Shown here: positions 33,637 through 40,040 of the stretch, one piece after another
Layout: each line of letters begins with the position of its first letter
Position numbering within the stretch: the first letter of the stretch is position 1
Assembly: GCA_902604355.1 (NCBI GenBank)
Contig: CACKYN010000009.1
Span: 1 to 40,040 of the forward strand
DNA length: 40,040 bases
Direction: 5' to 3'
Source: an uncultured Pelagibacteraceae bacterium
GTDB lineage: Bacteria; Pseudomonadota; Alphaproteobacteria; Pelagibacterales; Pelagibacteraceae
Notes under the pieces: generated by a model
What the model saw: the letters and a program-made list of their open reading frames with translations, nothing else
What the model was told of the DNA's origin: nothing
The model's database searches: none
Position numbers and translations under genes: made by a program

Positions 33637-34718
33637 TTTTTTTCAACATAAATCGACTGACTTGGGAAAGCAAAAGAAGCACCATTTTTCTCAACTATCT
33701 GTTTAATTTCAATTGCTAATCTCTCTTTCACTTCTAAAGAATTACTCCAACTATTAGAATTTGTAAAACACCTCACCAATAAATCAATTGAGCTGTCTGA
33801 AAATTTTTCTATTCTTACAGCAACTCCTGTTGCTTGGTTAAAGTCTTCACTTTTATTAATATATTCCTCAATTTCTTCTCTTACTTTTTTTAATTGATCA
33901 ATCGTAGAGTCATACTGGAGTGTTATAATCCACCTCACTCTCCAATTTGAAGTTTCACTAACATTTACCACTGCATTTTCAGCAAACTGAAAATTTGGAA
34001 TGATTGCTAGAGACTTATCAAACTTTCTAATTGTTGTGGATCTAAAACCAATTTTTTCAACTATCCCCTCTATAATTCCTTCAACTGCGATCCAATCTCC
34101 AATTTTAAATCTTTTTTCAACCAAGACTAAAATTCCTGAAATTAGATTTTTAAATAAGTCTTGTGCACCTAAAGCTACCGCAACACCAAACAAACCAAGT
34201 CCTGCAATAATTGGACCAATTTTAATTCCCCATAATTCAAGAACAGCGGCTAATCCAAGTATAAAAATTAAAACTTTTAATGACTTTATTATCCATCCAA
34301 TAAGTTCTCTTGTTAGAAGTTTATCTAGTCCACTTAATATATAAGATACTGGTTCTATTATTTGATGTATGACCCAAAATATTAAAATTGTTATTAAGGT
34401 TCTGTTAATAGTATCTACAACATCCCTACCTTCGGCAGAAAAAGTCATGTAATAACTTGCAATAAAGAAGCCTAAAACAATTGGCAAAAATCTTGCAGGG
34501 CCTTCTAAAGATCGAACGAAAGTATCGTCTAACTTATTTGTAGTTCGCTTTGATATAATTTCTAATTTTTTAATAACTAATTTACTGATCAAGCCTCTAA
34601 AAACTAGAAAAACTAGAAATATAGCAATACCAATTAAAATTTGGAAAATATCAACTCCCAGAATCCCCTTATTCCAAACGGATAAAAATATTTCAGAAAA
34701 ATTATTTATTATATCCAT
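33633..34718 (-). CDS. MscS-family mechanosensitive channel
   Basis: Small-conductance mechanosensitive channel homologue in the inner membrane, 361 residues. Several transmembrane helices in the first 190 residues, then the pore-lining helix GLGLFGVAVALGAQDL, followed by the beta-domain motif FKIGDWIAVEGIIEGIVEKIG and RSTTIRKFD. The C-terminal mixed domain is present. Likely protects against hypo-osmotic shock. It lies 2 bases after hemD and overlaps yggT. Confidence 0.9.
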   Translation of the reverse strand: MDIINNFSEIFLSVWNKGILGVDIFQILIGIAIFLVFLVFRGLISKLVIKKLEIISKRTTNKLDDTFVRSLEGPARFLPIVLGFFIASYYMTFSAEGRDVVDTINRTLITILIFWVIHQIIEPVSYILSGLDKLLTRELIGWIIKSLKVLIFILGLAAVLELWGIKIGPIIAGLGLFGVAVALGAQDLFKNLISGILVLVEKRFKIGDWIAVEGIIEGIVEKIGFRSTTIRKFDKSLAIIPNFQFAENAVVNVSETSNWRVRWIITLQYDSTIDQLKKVREEIEEYINKSEDFNQATGVAVRIEKFSDSSIDLLVRCFTNSNSWSNSLEVKERLAIEIKQIVEKNGASFAFPSQSIYVEKK

Positions 34719-34720
34719 GG

Positions 34721-35419
34721 CTAAATTTTATATAACAAAAACTCCTCTTCTCCAGGATTAAAAAGAAATATCTTTTTCCATTTAATTTCGTTCAGTATTG
34801 ATGAGGTTTTTTCACCTATACACATTAAATTCGTATCCATCCATAGACTTTCTAATTGATGAATTTTGATAAAGTTTAAAAAGCTTGATCCACTATTTTG
34901 GGAGTAAACATAAACCATATCAGGCATATTTTGTTTTAATTTTTTAACAAAGTCCTCATTATAATTCATATTGTGATCAACTCTGTAATTCACAATCCTC
35001 TTAATACTATAGCCTTCATTTATTAACTGTTGGTCAAGATCTACTGAAATAGTTTCTCCACTTACATAAACTAACTGACCACTCGATGCATCATAGTTTT
35101 GCAAAATTAATTCTTTTAAGTTTGAAACATTTCCTTCTGCTGCAATTGTATTTTGGAAACCAAAACTTCTTGCTTTTTTTTCAGTTGTCTCTCCAACACA
35201 AAAGCATTTGATTGTCTTATTAATTTTATCATGGTTTAGAAATTTCACAGCATTAGCACTAGTGAAAATAATTCCATTAAAATTCTCAAAATTAATTTTA
35301 TCATGAATTACCTCCTCAACACTTAATAAAGGAAGATGAGAAACTTGATGACCTAATGATTTAAATTTAACAATCATTTCAGAACAATCTTCTAATGGTC
35401 TTGTTAATAAAATATGCAT
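34721..35419 (-). CDS. hemD: Uroporphyrinogen-III synthase
   Basis: Closes and inverts ring D of hydroxymethylbilane to make uroporphyrinogen III in haem synthesis. 232 residues. HemD sequences are poorly conserved, but LLTRPLEDC, GIIFTSANAVKF, CVGETTEKKARSFGF and VYVSGETIS are recognisable, and the gene follows hemC after one base. Its product ultimately supplies haem, for example to the c-type cytochromes matured by the ccm genes of this window. Confidence 0.9.
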   Translation of the reverse strand: MHILLTRPLEDCSEMIVKFKSLGHQVSHLPLLSVEEVIHDKINFENFNGIIFTSANAVKFLNHDKINKTIKCFCVGETTEKKARSFGFQNTIAAEGNVSNLKELILQNYDASSGQLVYVSGETISVDLDQQLINEGYSIKRIVNYRVDHNMNYNEDFVKKLKQNMPDMVYVYSQNSGSSFLNFIKIHQLESLWMDTNLMCIGEKTSSILNEIKWKKIFLFNPGEEEFLLYKI

Positions 35420-35420
35420 A

Positions 35421-36338
35421 TTATCTTTTATAAGAATTGTTAGATTTTGTTTTTAAAATTTGACCAACTTCTGTTCCAATTTGACTGAAATCTTCTGCTT
35501 TGCCAGTTTTTTTTTCATAAAACCTTTTAGTGCCATCTAAAGAGAATAGTTCTGCTTCAACAATAATTTTATCCTCTTTTATTATGGAGTGGGCTGCAAC
35601 TGCAGTTTCGCAGTCTCCCTCTAAAACTTTTAAAATATTTCTCTCAACATGTGCTCTCATAAATGTTTCATTGTGATTTATTTTTTTTAAAACTGAGATT
35701 ATTTCCTCATCATCTTCTCTACATTGAAGAGCGATTATACCTTGTCCAGCACTTGGGATCACTTTTTCCGGAGAAAAAATTTCTGAGATCTCACCACCAA
35801 AATTTAAAAATTTAATTCCTGCATAAGACAAAATTATTGCATCATATATTCCATCTTTCAATTTTTTAATTCGTGTATCAACATTTCCCCTAATAAGTTT
35901 ACATTCAAGATCTGATCTAATTTTTTTAATTTGATATTCTCTTCTGAAAGATGAAGTTCCAATTATAGAATTTTTTTTTAATTCACTTAATTTTTTTTTA
36001 TTCATTGTAATAAGAATTTCCCTCGGATCATTTCTTTCTAAAAATGAGTCTGTTTTGAGACCTTTTGTTTCAAGAGCTGGCATATCTTTGAGAGCGTGAA
36101 CTGCAACATCAATATTTTTATCTTGAAGCTCTTTTTCAATGTTACTTGAAAATAATCCTTTGCCTCCAACTTCTGACAATCTTACATCCTGAAACTCATC
36201 CCCTTTAGTCGTAATTTTTTTTATAACTACATCTTCTTCACCAAAATCTGTAGTTTTGATAATTTTATCCTTAGCTTTTTCGGCATAAAGTATCGCCAAC
36301 TTGCTTCCTCTAGATCCAATAATAATTTTTCTACTCAT
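35421..36338 (-). CDS. hemC: Porphobilinogen deaminase (hydroxymethylbilane synthase)
   Basis: Polymerises four porphobilinogens into hydroxymethylbilane. 305 residues, normal length. Seen: IGSRGSKLA at 7-15, AVHALKDMP at 79-87 with the catalytic Asp, GTSSFRRE at 127-134, RGNVDTRIKKL at 150-160 and the dipyrromethane-cofactor cysteine C243 in LEGDCETAVAAHS. It is the first gene of an eight-gene minus-strand run and is divergent from tsaD across 56 bases. Confidence 0.95.
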   Translation of the reverse strand: MSRKIIIGSRGSKLAILYAEKAKDKIIKTTDFGEEDVVIKKITTKGDEFQDVRLSEVGGKGLFSSNIEKELQDKNIDVAVHALKDMPALETKGLKTDSFLERNDPREILITMNKKKLSELKKNSIIGTSSFRREYQIKKIRSDLECKLIRGNVDTRIKKLKDGIYDAIILSYAGIKFLNFGGEISEIFSPEKVIPSAGQGIIALQCREDDEEIISVLKKINHNETFMRAHVERNILKVLEGDCETAVAAHSIIKEDKIIVEAELFSLDGTKRFYEKKTGKAEDFSQIGTEVGQILKTKSNNSYKR

Positions 36339-36394
36339 AAATATATTTATTTCTTACTTGTATTGAGATTGTACAATTATTAAAAACTATTTGA

Positions 36395-37468
36395 ATGAGC
36401 AAAAAACCCTTAATTCTCGGAATAGAAACGAGCTGTGATGAGACAGCTGCATCAATAATAACTGAAAATGAACTGGGAAACCCTTTAGTTCTATCCAATA
36501 TTGTTTCAAGCCAAGTTGAAGTTCATAAAGAATTTGGAGGAGTGGTTCCAGAATTAGCAGCACGATCTCATATTGAGAAAATTGATTGGATTGTTGAAAA
36601 AGCTATTGATGAAAGTGGAAAAAAAATTGATGAAATTGACGCTGTAGCTTCCACTGCAGGACCTGGCTTAATTGTTTGTCTATCAGTTGGTTTAAGTTTT
36701 GGAAAAGCTTTTGCTATTTCTTTAGATAAACCTTTTATAGCGGTTAATCATCTGGAAGGTCACGCATTAAGTCCTAAATTAAATTCAAATTTAAATTATC
36801 CATACCTGCTTTTGTTAATATCAGGCGGACATTCACAGTTTTTAAATGTTCAAGGTTTAGGTAAATATAAAAGATTAGGAACAACAATTGATGATGCTTT
36901 AGGAGAAGCATTTGATAAAACTGCAAAACTTTTAGGAATTGAATTTCCAGGTGGTCCTCAAATTGAAATTTTGGCAAAAAATGGTGATCCTAGTAAATAT
37001 GATTTACCAAAACCCATTTTTAATAAAGGCGGTTGTAACTTGTCTTTTGCGGGTCTTAAAACAGCAGTGTTAAGAGTAACAAAAAATATTAAAACAGATC
37101 AGGAAAAATTTGATCTAGCTGCATCTTTTCAAAGAACCATAGAGGAAATTTTATATAAGAAAACTAAAGTTGCTTTTAAAGAATTCGAAAAACAAAATAA
37201 TATAACCGAAAAAAATTTTGTTGTTGCTGGAGGAGTGGCAGCTAATAAAAATATTAGAAATATGCTAATAAGTTTATGTGAAGAACAAAACTACCAAAGC
37301 ATCTTTCCACCAATAGAACTTTGTGGAGATAATGCTGCAATGATAGCTATGGTTGGTTTAGAAAAATTTAAATTAAAACAATTTAGTGAATTAGATCACC
37401 CTGCAAAACCTAGATGGCCGTTGGATGAAGATGCTGCTTTTTTAAAAGGAGCTGGAGTCCAATTATAA
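36395..37468 (+). CDS. tsaD: tRNA N6-threonylcarbamoyladenosine transferase TsaD
   Basis: Catalyses the last step of t6A modification at position 37 of ANN-decoding tRNAs, with TsaB and TsaE. 357 residues. Seen: ASKHA-fold motif GIETSCDETAA at 9-19, GPGLIVCL, the metal-binding HxxxH in NHLEGHALSP, LISGGHSQ, GEAFDKTAKLLG and GGVAANKNIR, and the Asp of GDNAAM. Its stop overlaps the ATG of the EVE gene (TAATG). Confidence 0.96.
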   Translation: MSKKPLILGIETSCDETAASIITENELGNPLVLSNIVSSQVEVHKEFGGVVPELAARSHIEKIDWIVEKAIDESGKKIDEIDAVASTAGPGLIVCLSVGLSFGKAFAISLDKPFIAVNHLEGHALSPKLNSNLNYPYLLLLISGGHSQFLNVQGLGKYKRLGTTIDDALGEAFDKTAKLLGIEFPGGPQIEILAKNGDPSKYDLPKPIFNKGGCNLSFAGLKTAVLRVTKNIKTDQEKFDLAASFQRTIEEILYKKTKVAFKEFEKQNNITEKNFVVAGGVAANKNIRNMLISLCEEQNYQSIFPPIELCGDNAAMIAMVGLEKFKLKQFSELDHPAKPRWPLDEDAAFLKGAGVQL

Positions 37469-37881
37469 TGCAGTATTGGTTAATGAAATCTGAGCCAGAT
37501 GTATGGTCTATTGATCAACAAATAAAGTCAGGTACTAAAGGTGCTCCTTGGGATGGTGTAAGAAATTACCAGGCTGCAAGAAATTTAAAAACTATGAAAA
37601 AGGGTGATCTTTGTTTTTTTTATCACTCAAATATCGGTAAAGAAATTGTAGGTATTGTTGAGGTCATTAAAGAGCATTACACAGACAAAACTGATAAAAG
37701 TGGTCGCTTTGTAGCTGTCACCGTAAAGTTTAAGAAAAAATTAGATAGACCAGTTACTTTAGAAAATATAAAAAAACATAAGGAATTGGGCGATTTAGCG
37801 TTGATTAAGCAGAGCAGATTATCTGTCATGCCAATCGATTATAAAAGCTGGAAAATTATAAATAACATGAGTAAAATTTAA
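37468..37881 (+). CDS. EVE domain protein
   Basis: 137-residue single EVE (PUA-like) domain, a fold that recognises modified bases in DNA or RNA. Seen: YWLMKSEPDVWSID, WDGVRNYQAARNLKTMKKGD and FFYHSN, with GIVEVIKEHYTD. Close homologues are widespread and often stand alone; the exact ligand is unknown. Co-transcription with tsaD, a tRNA-modification gene, makes a role with modified RNA possible, but that is inference. Confidence 0.9.
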   Translation: MQYWLMKSEPDVWSIDQQIKSGTKGAPWDGVRNYQAARNLKTMKKGDLCFFYHSNIGKEIVGIVEVIKEHYTDKTDKSGRFVAVTVKFKKKLDRPVTLENIKKHKELGDLALIKQSRLSVMPIDYKSWKIINNMSKI

Positions 37882-37896
37882 TATAAAAAACTTTAC

Positions 37897-39981
37897 ATGC
37901 CAAAAAAAAAGAAAAAAAAATCTAGAGTAAAAAAAAAATCTTCTAAAAAAGTTAAGAAAAAAAACAAAATAAAAAAGGTTTCGAAAAAAATTAAAAAGAA
38001 AAAGAAAAGTAAAAAGAAGACTAAAAAAGAGAATGGTTCTTCTCCCCCTGAAATAGTCATTAAAACTAAACCAGAGTGGGTAAAAGCAAGTTTGGCAAAT
38101 AAAAGCAAGTATCAACAAAAATACTCTCAATCTATAAAAAGTAATGATGATTTTTGGAGGAAAGAGGGAAAAAGAATTACTTGGATAAAACCTTATAAAA
38201 AAATCAAAGATATTAAATACAGCACTAAAGAAGTAAAAATTAAATGGTATCAAGATGGAACTTTAAATGCTTCTGCAAACTGTATCGATAGGCATCTAAA
38301 AGACAAAAAAGATAAAACTGCAATTATTTGGGTTGGCGATGATCCAAAAGATAGTCAAAAAATAACTTACAAACAATTACACCAAAAAGTTTCCAAAGCA
38401 GCAAATGGTTTGAAAAAACTTGGAATTAAAAAAGGTGATCGAGTTACAATTTACTTAACTATGATCCCTGAACTTGCAATTTTAATGCTAGCATGTGTAA
38501 GAATTGGTGCAGTTCACTCAATAATATTTGGTGGTTTTTCTGCAGAATCTATTTCAGGTAGAGTAAATGATTGTGAGTCTGAATATATAATCACCGCTGA
38601 TGAAGGTGTTAGAGGTGGAAAAAATATTCCATTAAAATATACAACTGATGAAGCTCTAACAAGTTGTCCAAATGTAAAAAAATGCATTGTTGTTAAACGA
38701 ACTGGAAATTACATCAATTGGAACGAAGAAAGAGATGTCTGGTATCATGATCTAATAAAAGATGTTCCTAGTCATTGTGAGCCAGAGGAAATGAATGCAG
38801 AGGATCCTTTATTTATTTTATATACTTCAGGTTCAACTGGTAAACCAAAAGGAGTTCTTCATACTACCGGTGGTTATATGGTTTATGCATCAATGACTCA
38901 TCAATATATTTTTAACTATAAACCAAAAGATATTTATTGGTGTACTGCTGATATTGGATGGGTAACTGGACATAGTTATATCATTTATGGACCTCTTGCT
39001 AATGGTGCAACCACAATAATGTTTGAAGGAATTCCTAACTATCCTGACACTTCAAGATGGTGGCAAATTGTTGATAAATATAAAGTTAATATTTTCTACA
39101 CCGCTCCCACAGCTATTAGAGCATTAATGCGTGAGGGTGACAAACCAGTTAAAAAAACATCTAGAAAATCTTTAAAATTACTTGGAACTGTTGGTGAACC
39201 AATTAATCCTGAGGCTTGGATGTGGTATTACAAAACTGTTGGTAACTCTAAGAGCCCAATTGTAGATACTTGGTGGCAGACTGAGACGGGAGGAATACTG
39301 ATAGCTCCTCAAACAGGAGCCATTCCTTTAAAACCTGGTTCAGCAACAAAACCTTTCTATGGAATAAAGCCTGTCATTGTTGATAAAAACGGAAAAGAGA
39401 TAAAAGGCGCTGGAGAAGGAAGACTTTGCATTGCTCAATCATGGCCAGGCCAAATGAGAACTGTTTATGGAGACCACCAAAGATTTATCGACACATATTT
39501 TTCTCAGTTTAATGGAAAATATTTTACTGGTGATGGATGTAGAAGAGATAAAGATGGATATTACTGGATAACTGGACGAGTTGATGATGTAATAATTGTG
39601 TCAGGACATAATTTGGGTACAGCTGAAATTGAAAGTGCGTTTGTTGCTCATCCTAAAGTTGCTGAAGCTGCAGTAGTTGGTTACCCACATGATATTAAAG
39701 GAAACGGTTTATATTGTTATGTCACTTTAAATGCAGGTGAAACTGAAACTGGAGATCTTGAGAGAGATTTAAAACTTTGGGTCAGAAAACAGATCGGACC
39801 ACTTGCAACTCCTGACTTGATACATTTTACACCAGGTCTTCCAAAAACTAGATCAGGTAAAATAATGAGAAGAATTTTAAGAAAAATCGCTGCAAACGAA
39901 CATGGACAACTAGGTGATACCACTACTTTGGCTGATCCAAGCGTTGTTGATAGTTTAGTTGACAACAGAAAAAATATTTAA
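37897..39981 (+). CDS. acs: Acetyl-CoA synthetase with a lysine-rich N-terminal tail
   Basis: Activates acetate to acetyl-CoA through acetyl-AMP. 694 residues, about 45 longer than usual. The extra part is the N-terminus: 29 of the first 45 residues are lysine, then GSSPPEI leads into a normal enzyme. Seen: [43 protein letters not shown], and the regulatory acetylation lysine in [13 protein letters not shown]. No alternative start lies between the tail and the enzyme core, and the ATG follows the EVE gene by 15 bases. The tail is encoded by A-runs of 9, 9 and 10. Function of the tail is unknown. Confidence 0.95.
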   Translation: MPKKKKKKSRVKKKSSKKVKKKNKIKKVSKKIKKKKKSKKKTKKENGSSPPEIVIKTKPEWVKASLANKSKYQQKYSQSIKSNDDFWRKEGKRITWIKPYKKIKDIKYSTKEVKIKWYQDGTLNASANCIDRHLKDKKDKTAIIWVGDDPKDSQKITYKQLHQKVSKAANGLKKLGIKKGDRVTIYLTMIPELAILMLACVRIGAVHSIIFGGFSAESISGRVNDCESEYIITADEGVRGGKNIPLKYTTDEALTSCPNVKKCIVVKRTGNYINWNEERDVWYHDLIKDVPSHCEPEEMNAEDPLFILYTSGSTGKPKGVLHTTGGYMVYASMTHQYIFNYKPKDIYWCTADIGWVTGHSYIIYGPLANGATTIMFEGIPNYPDTSRWWQIVDKYKVNIFYTAPTAIRALMREGDKPVKKTSRKSLKLLGTVGEPINPEAWMWYYKTVGNSKSPIVDTWWQTETGGILIAPQTGAIPLKPGSATKPFYGIKPVIVDKNGKEIKGAGEGRLCIAQSWPGQMRTVYGDHQRFIDTYFSQFNGKYFTGDGCRRDKDGYYWITGRVDDVIIVSGHNLGTAEIESAFVAHPKVAEAAVVGYPHDIKGNGLYCYVTLNAGETETGDLERDLKLWVRKQIGPLATPDLIHFTPGLPKTRSGKIMRRILRKIAANEHGQLGDTTTLADPSVVDSLVDNRKNI

Positions 39982-40040
39982 AACTGAATTAAGTTTTGAA
40001 ATTCTTGTTTGATGACATCCCACTTTAATATCATAGAGTT
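39978..40040 (-). CDS. 3' end of a possible minus-strand gene
   Basis: The last 20 codons of an open minus-strand frame reach the right edge and end QNLIQF then TAA. Its stop overlaps the acs stop by the four bases TTAA, exactly as at the three other convergent junctions of the window. That pattern is the main support; the peptide is too short to identify. Confidence 0.4.
   Translation of the reverse strand, partial: NSMILKWDVIKQEFQNLIQF

Noticed and set aside
37819..38253. Phe-rich minus-strand open frames opposite the lysine tail of acs
   Set aside because: They are the mirror of the AAA/AAG codons (TTT/CTT) and have no family features.
1..40040. tRNA or rRNA genes, CRISPR arrays, insertion sequences, phage or integrase genes, toxin-antitoxin pairs
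   Set aside because: Gaps are too short for most of these, and I found no transposase-, integrase- or Cas-like protein and no repeated direct units.

Overview
The window looks like a piece of a SAR11-type (Pelagibacterales, Alphaproteobacteria) chromosome. It is strongly AT-rich by eye, and Lys, Asn and Ile are abundant in the proteins. Spacers are extremely short: the longest stretch without a gene is about 180 bases, between hspQ and ccmC. Marker families are alphaproteobacterial (CcmCDEFGH, DUF2794, IalB, HspQ). I see no tRNA or rRNA gene, no insertion sequence, phage gene, CRISPR array or replication origin. The taxonomic call rests on style and gene content, not on a search.

Region 1 (1-12398, all minus strand). 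A five-part ABC importer of the glycerol/polyol GlpSTPQV type (solute-binding protein, two permeases, two different ATPases, the last cut by the left edge) lies downstream of a zinc alcohol dehydrogenase, a D-2-hydroxyacid dehydrogenase, a GlcD/D-lactate-dehydrogenase-type FAD enzyme, a class I aminotransferase and two tandem LldD-type FMN hydroxyacid dehydrogenases. Together they suggest import of a small polyol or similar compound and its oxidation through 2-hydroxy and 2-keto acids, possibly into amino acids; the substrate is not known. Region 2 (12407-17044, minus) is a compressed cytochrome c maturation operon ccmC-D-E-F-G-H followed by a PagL-like outer-membrane protein.

Region 3 (17226-24130) holds hspQ; then divergent yciB and a DUF2794 gene; a BI-1 family membrane protein; and a plus-strand run of an aldo/keto reductase (Tas type), an IalB-like protein, argG, an unrecognised membrane protein, a PsiE-like protein and a photolyase-like protein that appears to have its domains in reversed order.

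Region 4 (24127-31190) is the most unusual part. A PhrB/DPRP-type photolyase that has lost most of its expected Fe-S cysteines heads a minus-strand operon with a 43-residue DUF2256 zinc-knuckle protein, a DUF4174-like protein with an extra C-terminal module, an exported FG-GAP/UnbV protein, an exported cysteine-rich protein, a glutamine amidotransferase and a small membrane protein. Divergently, 27 bases away, lie an SDR protein without the catalytic tyrosine and an exported PQQ-type sugar dehydrogenase. This is the best candidate here for an undescribed system.

Region 5 (31187-40040). A long minus-strand operon hemC-hemD-mscS-yggT-folD-two small membrane proteins-TauD-like dioxygenase is divergent from tsaD-EVE protein-acs. 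The acetyl-CoA synthetase carries a remarkable lysine-rich N-terminal tail. All four places where plus and minus genes converge overlap by exactly the four bases TTAA; the last of these is the basis for calling the tail of a further minus-strand gene at the right edge.
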